The notes below the pieces were generated by a model. It was not told the DNA's origin. It did not search any database and saw only the letters and a program-made list of their open reading frames with translations. Made by a program: the position numbers and the translations under genes. This document shows, in pieces, positions 42,379-51,187 of a stretch of 64,000 bases of DNA. How positions within the stretch are numbered: the first letter of the stretch is position 1; each line of letters opens with the position of its first letter. The DNA lies in assembly GCF_014930365.1 (NCBI RefSeq), contig NZ_JABXWI010000015.1, positions 1-64,000 on the forward strand, in the 5' to 3' direction. This stretch comes from Streptomyces caniscabiei. Its GTDB lineage: Bacteria > Actinomycetota > Actinomycetes > Streptomycetales > Streptomycetaceae.

Positions 42379-43596
42379 TCAGATGGCGCCGCCCGCCGTC
42401 CACTCGCTCCACGGCATGTTCCAGCCGTTGAGGCCGTTGTCCGGCGCGACCGTCTTGTCGGGGGAGTTCTTGACCGTCACCACGTCGCCGATCAGCGAGT
42501 TGTCGAAGAACCACTTGCCGTTCGTGGCGCTGTTCGCGCCCTGGGCATCCGCGAGACCGATGCAGCCGTGGCTGGTGCCCTGGCGTCCGAAGGGCGGGTT
42601 TCCCCTGCTATACCAGTAGTTGCCGTGGACGAAGGTGCCCGACGTCGTCAGCCGCATCGCGTTCGGCACGTCCGCGATGTCGTACTCACCGCCGAAGCCC
42701 ACCGTCGACCCGTTCATCCGCGTCTGCCGGAACTTCTCCGAGATCACCATCTGACCGTTGTACGTCGGGTTCGCCGCGGCGCCCGCCGAGATCGGCAGCG
42801 TCTTGATCGTCTTTCCGTCCCGCACGACCGTCATGGTCTGCGTGTTCACGTCGACCGTGGACACCTGCGACCGGCCGACGGTGAACGTGACGGTCTTGTC
42901 CTGCACCCCGTACAGCCCGTTCGCACCCTTCACACCGTCCAGGTCGATCTTCATCGTGACCTTGGAACCGGCCTTCCAGTACTCCTCGGGCCGGAAGTCG
43001 AGCCGCTGCTCCCCGAACCAGTGCCCGACCACCTCCTGCCCGCTGCTCGACGTCACCGTGATGTGCGACTGCACGGCCTTGCGGTCCGCGATCGCCTTGT
43101 CGAAGGTGAACGACACCGGCATCCCCACGCCGACCGTGGTGCCGTTGTCCGGCGTGTAGGTGCCGATGAAGCTGTTGGCCGTCGACACGGTGGTGAAGAT
43201 GGAGTTGGCGGCCGACGTCTTCCCGGCCGCGTTCTTCGCCGTCGCCGAGATCCGGTACTTCGTGCCCCGCTCCAACTGCTCCTTCGGCTTCCAGGACCGC
43301 CCGTCGGCGGCTATCTCGCCCGCCACGGCCTCGCCGCCCTCCGCGACGGTCATCTCCACCTCGGTCAGCTTGCCGCCGCTGACCTTCACCCCGGTCGAGT
43401 TGATGGACGCGCCCGTCGAACCGTCCTTCGCCGAGATCGTGATCTTCGCCGCCGTGTCCTCGGCCGAAGTCCCCTTGCCGTCACTCTTGTTGTCGGCCTG
43501 GGCGTCCCCGCCGCAGCCGGTGAGGGTCAGCGCACCGACCACCAGCACGGCACAGGTCCCCAGTGCCCGCCGTACAGCAATCTTCGGCCTCGTCAC
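42379..43596 (-). CDS. L,D-transpeptidase lipoprotein (Ig-like domains plus YkuD domain)
   Basis: The 405-residue product has a lipoprotein signal peptide: basic start, hydrophobic core and lipobox LTGC with Cys28. Two Ig-like domains of the LdtMt2 type follow (about 45-255). The C-terminal YkuD domain has HGNYW and the catalytic motif SHGCIGL (342-348, nucleophile Cys345). Such enzymes make 3-3 peptidoglycan cross-links outside the membrane. The GTG at 43596 is chosen because GGAG lies just upstream and the signal peptide starts there; a longer open frame to 43728 has no homology. Confidence 0.9.
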   Translation of the reverse strand: MTRPKIAVRRALGTCAVLVVGALTLTGCGGDAQADNKSDGKGTSAEDTAAKITISAKDGSTGASINSTGVKVSGGKLTEVEMTVAEGGEAVAGEIAADGRSWKPKEQLERGTKYRISATAKNAAGKTSAANSIFTTVSTANSFIGTYTPDNGTTVGVGMPVSFTFDKAIADRKAVQSHITVTSSSGQEVVGHWFGEQRLDFRPEEYWKAGSKVTMKIDLDGVKGANGLYGVQDKTVTFTVGRSQVSTVDVNTQTMTVVRDGKTIKTLPISAGAAANPTYNGQMVISEKFRQTRMNGSTVGFGGEYDIADVPNAMRLTTSGTFVHGNYWYSRGNPPFGRQGTSHGCIGLADAQGANSATNGKWFFDNSLIGDVVTVKNSPDKTVAPDNGLNGWNMPWSEWTAGGAI

Positions 43597-43657
43597 GATC
43601 TGCTCCAGCTTCTTCGCTTCTAGGCGATCCACGTCATCCGCTCCGGTACGTGGACAT

Positions 43658-43684
43658 AGAGCGACCGGCGGCAGAGCGGGTTCC
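43658..43684 (-). promoter_or_regulatory. Possible SigE-type promoter of the L,D-transpeptidase gene
   Basis: On the minus strand GGAAC (43684-43680) is followed, after 16 bases, by CGCTCT (43663-43658). The SigE consensus is close to GGAAC-N16-CGTC, so the -10 has one mismatch. Cell-wall enzymes are frequent SigE targets, which is why I record it. It is 62 bases before the start codon. Confidence 0.35.
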
Positions 43685-43868
43685 CCCTGCCCCCGCCCCA
43701 GCACAATCACGTGACAGAACCGGGACATTCACTCCCGCCGCCCCACCTCAACTCACCGCCCCCCACGACTCCCGGGAGCCTCCCCCCTCTCCTCCCCGGC
43801 TCCCTCCCCCTCGCGTCTTCGTGGCCCCGCAACAGGGTCGTCGTTCGCCCCTGGCTTCCCCTCGCCCC

Positions 43869-44900
43869 TCAACGCCTCCCGTACAACTCCCCGTACGACG
43901 GCCACACTCCGCCCGGGCCGGCCACCGGCTCGGCTGCTCGTACCGCCCGGACGATCGCGCGGGTCACCAGGTCCGCTCCTGCCGCGAGGAGTTCGTTCAG
44001 GGCGAGAGGGCCGGCCTGGGGCGGCAGCGGTCGCGTGCCCGTCGCCAGGGTGAACACCGTGTCCCCGTCGTTGAGCAGATGCACAGGACGCACCGCGCGG
44101 GCTATCCCGTCGTGTGCCGTGCCGGCCAGCTTCTGGGCCTGGGCGCGGGTCAGGTCGGCGTCGGTGGCGACCACGGCCAGCGTGGTGTTCATCGGGGGAG
44201 GGGCACTCGCCGCGGCGGCCTCGGCGATCCGCCGACGCGCTCCCTCGTGCACCTCCATCGCCGGATACGTCACACGCCCCTGGAACAACTCCCCGTACAG
44301 CACCCCCGTCTCCGGATCCGTCACCGATCCCGCCGCGTTGGCCACCACCAGGGCCGCCACCGTGATCCCCGAGTCCAGCACGGTGCTCGCGGTGCCCACG
44401 CCGCCCTTGAGCAGTCCAGCCGTCGCCCCCGTCCCGGCCCCCACACATCCCTCCGCCACCGGGGCGCCCGGCCCGCTCTCGTCCGCCGCTTCCACCGCGG
44501 CTCGGCCCACGGCGGCATCCGGTCTGGCCTTGAAGTCACCGCCCCGGCCCAGGTCGAAGACACAGGCCGCCGGCACGACCGGCACCACGTGCGCCGGGTC
44601 CAGGCCGACCCGCACGCCCCGCCCCCGCTCCTCCAGCCAGGCCATCACCCCCGACGCGGAGTCCAACCCGTACGCACTGCCGCCGGTCAGCACCACCGCG
44701 TCGACCCTCTGCACCAGGTTGCGCGGATCGAGCGCGTCCGTCTCCTTGGTGCCGGGCCCGCCGCCGCGCACGTCCACGGCCGCGACCGCGCCGCCCTCCG
44801 GAGCCAGCACCACCGTGGTCCCGGTGAGCCAGCCCCCACCGACCCGTGTGGCGTGCCCGACCCGCACACCGGGCACGTCGGTCAACGCGTCAACTGCCAT
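43869..44900 (-). CDS. P1-type self-cleaving hydrolase (DmpA/NylC-like)
   Basis: The 343-residue product matches the N-terminal-nucleophile P1 superfamily of aminopeptidases and NylC-like amidases: DVPGVRVGHAT at the start, VVLTGGSAYGLDSASGVMAW near 69-88, and PPMNTTLAVVATDADL at 235-250. In NylC-type enzymes the chain cuts itself at N|T in NTT, which here would be N238-T239, with Thr239 becoming the nucleophile. Natural substrate unknown. Start ATG 44900; it overlaps the end of the LtrA gene by 11 bases, so the two are cotranscribed. Confidence 0.85.
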   Translation of the reverse strand: MAVDALTDVPGVRVGHATRVGGGWLTGTTVVLAPEGGAVAAVDVRGGGPGTKETDALDPRNLVQRVDAVVLTGGSAYGLDSASGVMAWLEERGRGVRVGLDPAHVVPVVPAACVFDLGRGGDFKARPDAAVGRAAVEAADESGPGAPVAEGCVGAGTGATAGLLKGGVGTASTVLDSGITVAALVVANAAGSVTDPETGVLYGELFQGRVTYPAMEVHEGARRRIAEAAAASAPPPMNTTLAVVATDADLTRAQAQKLAGTAHDGIARAVRPVHLLNDGDTVFTLATGTRPLPPQAGPLALNELLAAGADLVTRAIVRAVRAAEPVAGPGGVWPSYGELYGRR

Positions 44901-46176
44901 GAGTGTCTCGGGTGTTGTGGGTCTGCCCGTGCGTCCCGTGCGTCCCTGCCGCGTGGGCGTGCGGGACGCTGTGACCGCGGGCGCCGATGGCCACCCCGGC
45001 CGCGACCGTCAGGGCCGTCACAGCACCCGCCGCCGGTACCGCCCAGTGCCCGAGGAACGTGCACAGCACCACGGCCAACGCGGCGAGCGGCAGCACGGCC
45101 TGCTGCGCCGTGCCCACCTTGTAGTGCCGGGCGTGCAGCGCCCACACGGAGACGAGGTACAGCGCCGTCGGCAGTGTCACCGCCGAGGACGCGGCCAGGG
45201 TGGAGATGTGCGCCTTGTGCACCGTCTCCTCCACCGCGACCTCCAGCCCGGCGCCGATCGCGGCAGCAGAAGCGAAGATCAGGTAGTGGCCGTACCCCCA
45301 CAGGAAGCTCTGTCTGTTGGAGCGCAGATGCCCGTGGATGGGAACGGTGAAGTAGATCCACCACGCCGAGAAGACGATCAGCAGCCCGCCCACCGCGATG
45401 GGCAGGAGGTCCCCCAACGCGTCGTGCTCGTCCGCCGCCGACTTCACCGCGACCGTGGCCGCCAGGATCGTCTCACCCAGCACGATGATGGTGAACAGGC
45501 CGTACCGCTCGGCGATGTGATGCGGATGCCAGGACGTCTGGAAACCTCTCTCCGCGTACAGCGGGACGGACAACTCGGCGATCGCCATCACCAGGAACAG
45601 CCACGGTCTGGCCGGCTCCGGCAGGACCAGCAGCCCCAGCCAGCCGATCTGGCACAGCGCCACACCGCCCGCGTACCGCAGGGCCGTGACCCGTTCCGCG
45701 TCCGTCGCGGTCCGCGCGGCCCGCAGCCACTGCGCGGTCATCGCCAGCCGCATGATCACATAGCCGAGCACGACCAGGGACCAGTCGTGGTCCTCGAAGG
45801 CCCGGCCGACCCCGGCGGCGAGCACCAGCACACCCGCCATCTGGACGAGCGTCACCAGGCGGTAGGGCACGTCGTCGTTGTCGTAGGCCGAGGCGAACCA
45901 GGTGAAGTTCATCCAGGCCCACCAGATCGCGAAGAAGACCATCGCGTAGTTCAGGATGCCCTCGGCGGCGTGTGCCTCCGCGACGGCGTGGACCAGCTGG
46001 ACGCCCGCCTGGGCGACGGCCACGACGAAGCACAGGTCGAAGAAGAGCTCCAGTGGCGAGGCGACCCGGTGTTCCTCCCCACGGCCCCGCGAGACCAGCC
46101 TGCGCACCGGCGCCCTTCCCGCGCCGGAGGAGGGGGCGGGAGCCGAGGGAGGCGGGGGCGCGGAACGGGGCGTCAT
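44890..46176 (-). CDS. Low temperature requirement A (LtrA) family membrane protein
   Basis: The 428-residue product has about ten membrane helices and the LtrA signature: ELFFDLCFVVAVAQAGVQLV near the start, FFAIWWAWMNFTWFASAYDN, and HIAERYGLFTIIVLGETILA. The N-terminus is Pro/Ala-rich and the C-terminus His/Thr-rich (HAHAAGTHGTHGQTHNTRDT), which could bind metal. LtrA was named from a Listeria cold-growth mutant; its activity is unknown. Start ATG 46176. It precedes and overlaps the P1 hydrolase gene. Confidence 0.85.
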   Translation of the reverse strand: MTPRSAPPPPSAPAPSSGAGRAPVRRLVSRGRGEEHRVASPLELFFDLCFVVAVAQAGVQLVHAVAEAHAAEGILNYAMVFFAIWWAWMNFTWFASAYDNDDVPYRLVTLVQMAGVLVLAAGVGRAFEDHDWSLVVLGYVIMRLAMTAQWLRAARTATDAERVTALRYAGGVALCQIGWLGLLVLPEPARPWLFLVMAIAELSVPLYAERGFQTSWHPHHIAERYGLFTIIVLGETILAATVAVKSAADEHDALGDLLPIAVGGLLIVFSAWWIYFTVPIHGHLRSNRQSFLWGYGHYLIFASAAAIGAGLEVAVEETVHKAHISTLAASSAVTLPTALYLVSVWALHARHYKVGTAQQAVLPLAALAVVLCTFLGHWAVPAAGAVTALTVAAGVAIGARGHSVPHAHAAGTHGTHGQTHNTRDTHGS

Positions 46177-46366
46177 GGGGCCAAGCACACCAGAAAACCC
46201 GGTGGACGTCTCGCTCAGGTGTCCACCAGTACCGGGCCGGACCGAGGGTGTGCATGGACGGGCCCGCAAAGGGGCCGACGGAGGACCCGGGGCCGAGGGC
46301 GGCGTCGGGGCGAGCCCAGGAGGCGGCGCGGGAGGTCGTCCAGGTGCGGGGCCGTACGCTGGAGGC

Positions 46367-46561
46367 ATGAGTACCGCTCCCACCCCCGGCTCCGGCTCCG
46401 AACCGCGCGACCCCAAGGCCGCGCTGGTCTTCGACGACCCGCTCAGCCGGCCGTCGTCGGACGACACGGACCACGGATGGGGCGAGCCCTCCGGCGACGG
46501 CGGCGACAGCGCGGCCGACCTGAAGCGCTTCCTCGACGAGAAGCCGCCCCACCACATCTGA
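46367..46561 (+). CDS. Small acidic hypothetical protein, 64 aa
   Basis: The product is hydrophilic and acidic (for example PKAALVFDDPLSRPSSDDTD), ending DLKRFLDEKPPHHI, without membrane segments. The ATG at 46367 has a good ribosome site (TGGAGGC). The clean start and the codon pattern support a real gene within a longer uninformative open frame. It is convergent with mscL. The pattern resembles small streptomycete proteins known only as hypothetical. Confidence 0.7.
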   Translation: MSTAPTPGSGSEPRDPKAALVFDDPLSRPSSDDTDHGWGEPSGDGGDSAADLKRFLDEKPPHHI

Positions 46562-46589
46562 CGGTGCCGGCCGAAGGCCCCGGCCGCCG

Positions 46590-47069
46590 CTACGTGCGGT
46601 CGTGACCCGAGCCGCGCTGGGCCACCAGGGCGTCGCGGATCTCCTTCAGGACCTCCAGCTCGGTCACCTCGATGACCTCGTGCGTGCCCTCCTTCGCCTT
46701 GCGGCGGGCCTCCACCCGGGCCAGGTACTTGGCCATGGGGAGCACCATCAGGAAGTAGACGACGGCCGCGGTGATGAGGAACGTGAGCGTCGCGTTCAGC
46801 ACCGTGCCCCAGAGGATCGCGACGCCGTGGGTGACCGTGCCGTCCGCGGCCACCGTGCAGGGGTCCTTCCAGCAATAGCGGTACTGGTCGAGGTTCTTCG
46901 TGCCGAACGCCCCCACCAGCGGGCTGATGACCCCCTTCACCACCGAGTTGACGATGTTGGTGAAGGCCGCGCCGATGACCACGGCGACGGCCAGGTCGAC
47001 GACGTTCCCCCGCATCAGGAAGGCCTTGAAGCCCTCCCAGACGCTCGGCTCCTTCTTCTCGCTCACCAC
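46590..47069 (-). CDS. mscL: Large-conductance mechanosensitive channel
   Basis: The 159-residue product has the MscL layout: FKAFLMRGNVVDLAVAVVIG and AAFTNIVNSVVKGVISPLVG (first transmembrane helix and pore), a periplasmic loop, LNATLTFLITAAVVYFLMVL (second helix) and a charged C-terminal helix (VTELEVLKEIRDALVAQR). The pentamer opens under membrane tension to release solutes in hypo-osmotic shock. The loop is longer than in E. coli (with YCWKDPCT, a possible disulfide pair). Start GTG or ATG at 47069, with valine second. Confidence 0.93.
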   Translation of the reverse strand: MVSEKKEPSVWEGFKAFLMRGNVVDLAVAVVIGAAFTNIVNSVVKGVISPLVGAFGTKNLDQYRYCWKDPCTVAADGTVTHGVAILWGTVLNATLTFLITAAVVYFLMVLPMAKYLARVEARRKAKEGTHEVIEVTELEVLKEIRDALVAQRGSGHDRT

Positions 47070-47195
47070 GAGGCCTCTCTGCGCTGGTTGTGGAACAAAC
47101 GACTCCGCAACCTACGTCAGGGTCGGTCCCCGGTGTCCAACTGGGTCCCTCCATCGTGGGACTTGACGGACCTGGTCCCGTCGTCGGGCGCGCGG

Positions 47196-47858
<663 letters not shown>

Positions 47859-48013
47859 GAGGCCACCACCTGCTGTGTGAGATCGGCTTGCGGTCCCACG
47901 ATGAGGCTTCGCGGCGAGACCCGCCGAGCCCTGTGGACCACCCACCGGTTGTGGAAAACCTCGCCACTCGAACGAGGACTTCCGCCTCGGTGCGGCCCCC
48001 GGCCCTCACCCCG

Positions 48014-48970
48014 TCACGGCAGCACGAACCCCGGATCCATCCCGCCCAGCGCCTTCGTGCACAGGCAGTCGCGGCCCTCGTTCGGCGGCAGGGCGGCGAC
48101 CGCCTCGAAGAGGACGCCCCGGAGGCGGTCGATGTTGGCGGCGAAGACCTGGAGGACCTCCTCGTGGGAGACGCCCTCGCCGGTCTCGGCGCCGGCGTCG
48201 AGGTCGGTCACGAGGGTCAGGGAGGTGTAGCAGAGCTCCAGTTCACGGGCGAGGATGGCCTCCGGATGGCCGGTCATGCCGACCACGGACCAGCCCTGCG
48301 CCTGGTGCCACAGGGACTCGGCGCGGGTGGAGAAGCGGGGGCCCTCGACCACGACGAGGGTGCCGCCGTCCACCGGCTCCCAGTCGCGTCGGCGCGCCGC
48401 TTTCAGGGCGGCCTCGCGGCCGACGGGGCAGTAGGGGTCGGCGAGCGAGACATGGACGACGTTCGGGACGGCACCGCCGGGCAGGGGGAGTCCGTCGAAG
48501 TACGTCTGGGTGCGCGACTTCGTACGGTCGACGAGCTGGTCCGGCACAAGGAGCGTGCCCGGTCCGTACTCGGGCCGCAGACCGCCCACCGCGCACGGGC
48601 CGAGCACCTGGCGCGCCCCGACGGAACGCAGGGCCCACAGGTTGGCGCGGTAGTTGATGCGGTGCGGCGGCAGGTGGTGGGCGCGGCCGTGGCGCGGGAG
48701 GAAGGCGACGCGGCGTCCGGCGATCTCGCCGAGGAAGAGGGAGTCGCTGGGCGGTCCGTAGGGGGTGTCGACCTGTATCTCGGTCACGTCGTCGAGGAAG
48801 GAGTAGAACCCCGACCCACCGATGACCCCGATCTCGGCCAGGCCGCCCGCTGCCGTGCTGTGGGCCACTGCCGTGCCGCCCGCCGCCGCCGTGCCGCCAG
48901 CCGTGTCGTGCGCCGCGCCGGTCCCGCCCGTCGGCCCGGCCCCGTTGTCCACGTGCTCCGTGTTCGCCAT
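48014..48970 (-). CDS. mtnP: S-methyl-5'-thioadenosine phosphorylase
   Basis: The 318-residue product matches PNP/MTAP family 2: EIGVIGGSGFYSFLDD (near residue 46), LPRHGRAHHLPPHRINYRAN (phosphate and substrate), VVVEGPRFSTRAESLWHQAQ and VVGMTGHPEAILARELELCY (the purine site), and LVTDLDAGAE. It splits methylthioadenosine from polyamine and other SAM-using pathways into adenine and methylthioribose 1-phosphate. The first 43 residues are Gly/Ala/Thr-rich and not part of the family fold, so a later start is possible. Start ATG 48970. Confidence 0.88.
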   Translation of the reverse strand: MANTEHVDNGAGPTGGTGAAHDTAGGTAAAGGTAVAHSTAAGGLAEIGVIGGSGFYSFLDDVTEIQVDTPYGPPSDSLFLGEIAGRRVAFLPRHGRAHHLPPHRINYRANLWALRSVGARQVLGPCAVGGLRPEYGPGTLLVPDQLVDRTKSRTQTYFDGLPLPGGAVPNVVHVSLADPYCPVGREAALKAARRRDWEPVDGGTLVVVEGPRFSTRAESLWHQAQGWSVVGMTGHPEAILARELELCYTSLTLVTDLDAGAETGEGVSHEEVLQVFAANIDRLRGVLFEAVAALPPNEGRDCLCTKALGGMDPGFVLP

Positions 48971-49001
48971 GCCCGCACCCTAACCGGGCCGGAAAACGCC
49001 G

Positions 49002-49037
49002 AGGACCCCGCAGGTCGTCGTACGACGGCAGGGTCCT
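49002..49037 (-). terminator. Hairpin between fmdB and the MTA phosphorylase gene
   Basis: AGGACCC (49002-49008) pairs with GGGTCCT (49031-49037), and inside it GTCGTCG pairs with CGACGGC with one G-T pair. It can end transcription coming from the minus-strand fmdB gene. Confidence 0.55.
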
Positions 49038-49073
49038 GAACGGAAGGCGCTCATGCCGACGCGACGCAAGCGT

Positions 49074-49124
49074 CACCCGGCGATCCGCACCACCCGGCGA
49101 TCCGCACCACCCGGCGATCCGCAC
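49074..49124. repeat. Three perfect 17-bp tandem repeats with diverged further copies
   Basis: CACCCGGCGATCCGCAC is repeated exactly at 49074-49090, 49091-49107 and 49108-49124. Diverged versions (CACCCGGCGAACGG, CACCCGGCGACACGC) continue to about 49180, followed by GAGACGCATCA words. It occupies the gap between fmdB and its downstream gene. Confidence 0.8.
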
Positions 49125-49242
49125 CACCCGGCGAACGGCGCTACGCGGCGAAACGCGCCACCCGGCGACACGCATCACGCGTCGAGACGCATCAGGCAGC
49201 GAGACGCATCACGCATCGAAGCGCACCTCGCCGCCTCACGCA

Positions 49243-49566
49243 CTACGCGGCCGACGTGCTGCTCGTGGAGGAAGAGCCCGAGGACGACGACTTCGCGTCG
49301 GATGACGACGAGGACGAGGTCGTGGAGGACTTCGCGTCCGAGGAGGACGAGGAGGCCTTCGACGTCGCCGGGCTGCTGCTCGACGACGAGCCACGGCTGT
49401 CGTTCCGGTAGAAACCGGAGCCCTTGAAGACGATGCCGACCGCGGAGAACACCTTCTTGAGGCGGCCGTTGCAGTTGGGGCACTCGGTCAGGGCGTCGTC
49501 GGTGAACTTCTGCACCGCTTCGAGGCCCTCACCGCATTCGGTGCACTGGTACTGGTACGTCGGCAC
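49243..49566 (-). CDS. FmdB-family zinc-ribbon protein with long Ser-rich tail
   Basis: The 107-residue product starts with the FmdB zinc ribbon: PTYQYQCTECGEGLEAVQKF, then TECPNCNGRLKKVFSAVGIV, giving two CxxC pairs (Cys8/Cys11 and Cys31/Cys34). After residue 55 (the typical end, FKGSGFYRND) comes a tail of about 50 residues made mostly of Ser with Ala, Asp and Lys. GTG 49566 is chosen: AGGAGG lies seven bases upstream and the fold starts there. A CIRCE-type operator lies immediately upstream, so heat-shock control by HrcA is likely. Function unknown. Confidence 0.85.
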   Translation of the reverse strand: MPTYQYQCTECGEGLEAVQKFTDDALTECPNCNGRLKKVFSAVGIVFKGSGFYRNDSRGSSSSSSPATSKASSSSSDAKSSTTSSSSSSDAKSSSSGSSSTSSTSAA

Positions 49567-49577
49567 TGGTCTTCCTC

Positions 49578-49604
49578 CTGGCACTCTCACTCGATGAGTG
49601 CTAA
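49578..49604 (-). promoter_or_regulatory. CIRCE element (HrcA operator) upstream of fmdB
   Basis: Read on the minus strand: TTAGCACTC, nine bases, then GAGTGCCAG. The first half is identical to the CIRCE consensus (TTAGCACTC-N9-GAGTGCTAA); the second matches seven of nine. The second half-site runs into the AGGAGG ribosome site of fmdB, so HrcA binding could block both transcription and ribosome access. HrcA-CIRCE control of groE genes in Streptomyces is established; its use at fmdB is inferred. Confidence 0.8.
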
Positions 49605-49635
49605 CGACAGTCCATACTGACCTATTCCCCGGGGA

Positions 49636-50925
49636 TCAGTCCACTGCCACCGGCACTCGGTGACCGACGACACGCGCGACGGTACGGCTGCGGGGGCTCC
49701 CCACCAGCCTCGTACGCAGCGCCAACAGCGTCGCCAGCGCCAGTGCCGTACCGGCCGCCGGCACCAGGAATCCGGCGCCGGCCCACAGCCGGTCCTCCAG
49801 CTGACCGGCGGCCGTGACGGCGGCCGCCTGGCCGAGCGCGACCGCTCCGGTCAGCCAGGTGAAGGCCTCCGTGCGGGCGCCGGACGGGACCAGGGAGTCG
49901 ACCAGCGTGTAGCCGGTGATCAGGGCGGGGGCGATGCACATGCCGACCAGCAGGCCGAGCGCGGCGAGGACGAACACGGAGTCGGCGGTCCACAGGGCGG
50001 AGGCGGCCAGCGCGAGAGCCGTGTAGCCGATCACCAGGCGCCGCTGCGGAGCCGCCTTCCAGGCGAGCGCGCCGCACACGATGCCGGAGAGCATGTTGCC
50101 GGCGGCGAACACGCCGTACAGGACGCCGTTCAGGCCGGGCTCGCCGATCGACTCGGAGAAGGCGGCCAGGGAGACCTGCATGCCGCCGAAGACGGACCCG
50201 ATGCCCAGGAAGGTGACGATCAGGACGCGCACCCCGGGGACGGACAGGGCGGAAACGCGCTCCACGCGCGCGTGGGCGGCCGGGACGACCCGGGGCTGGG
50301 TGCCGCGTTGCGCGGCGAACAGCAGACCGCCGATCAGGGTGAGCGCGGCCTCGGTGAGCAGGCCGGCGGCCGGGTGCACGGCGGTGCACAGCGCGGTCGC
50401 GAGCAGCGGGCCGAGGACGAAGGTCAGCTCGTCGGTGACCGACTCGAAGGCGGCCGCGGTGCTCGTCAGGGGCGAGTCCTGGAGCTTGACGCCCCAGCGG
50501 GCCCGCACCATGGGGCCGATCTGCGGCACCGACGCGCCGGTGGGCACGGCGGCGACGAAGAGCGCCCACAGGGGGGCGTCCATCAGGGCGAGCGCCGTCA
50601 GGGAGAGTCCCGCGACGCCGTGGACGAGGACGCCCGGGATCAGGACGGCCCGCTGGCCGCGCCGGTCGGCGAGACGGCCGCTCCAGGGCGCGAACAGGGC
50701 CATGGCGACGCCGGTCACGGCGGCCACGGCGCCGGCCGCGCCGTACGAGCCGGTGGTGTGCTGGACGAGCAGCACGATGGAGAGCGTCAGCATCGCGAAC
50801 GGCTGACGGGCCGCGAAGCCGGGCAGGAGGAACGTCCACGCGCCCCGGGTGCGCAGCAGCTGCCCGTAGCCAGGACGGGACGCTTTGGAGGAGTTCGAGG
50901 TGTGCGAGGTGACCGTGGATGCCAC
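49636..50925 (-). CDS. MFS transporter, 429 aa
   Basis: The product has about 12 hydrophobic segments, the loop 2-3 motif SGRLADRRGQRAVLIPGVLV and an internal second copy of the fold near residue 225. The pattern LPGFAARQPFAMLTLSIVLL near the start and GALAWKAAPQRRLVIGYTAL are of the uncharacterised MFS group common in Streptomyces. It is predicted to be a plasma-membrane exporter; the substrate is unknown. Start ATG 50925. It precedes fmdB on the same strand, but the CIRCE element indicates a separate promoter for fmdB. Confidence 0.8.
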   Translation of the reverse strand: MASTVTSHTSNSSKASRPGYGQLLRTRGAWTFLLPGFAARQPFAMLTLSIVLLVQHTTGSYGAAGAVAAVTGVAMALFAPWSGRLADRRGQRAVLIPGVLVHGVAGLSLTALALMDAPLWALFVAAVPTGASVPQIGPMVRARWGVKLQDSPLTSTAAAFESVTDELTFVLGPLLATALCTAVHPAAGLLTEAALTLIGGLLFAAQRGTQPRVVPAAHARVERVSALSVPGVRVLIVTFLGIGSVFGGMQVSLAAFSESIGEPGLNGVLYGVFAAGNMLSGIVCGALAWKAAPQRRLVIGYTALALAASALWTADSVFVLAALGLLVGMCIAPALITGYTLVDSLVPSGARTEAFTWLTGAVALGQAAAVTAAGQLEDRLWAGAGFLVPAAGTALALATLLALRTRLVGSPRSRTVARVVGHRVPVAVD

Positions 50926-51187
50926 GGCCGTGCCTTTCCGCCGCCTGGTAGCGCGCCTGTGCGGGGGCGCCGAGAGCTGTCCTCTTGCGCCACTGCGGTA
51001 GATGCCGGGCCCGGGAGAGGGGCGTGACGGCCGCCATACGGTCGCGCCAGCTCTGCGTCAGACAGAGTTGGTCCGATCAAGTGCACCTTCATCGTACAGG
51101 GGATCAGCCCTGGTCACCTGTGAAAGTGAGCACCATCGGCGGCCACACCCCCGCTTCCGGAGGGTGTGAACAGGACGAAACGTGCCC

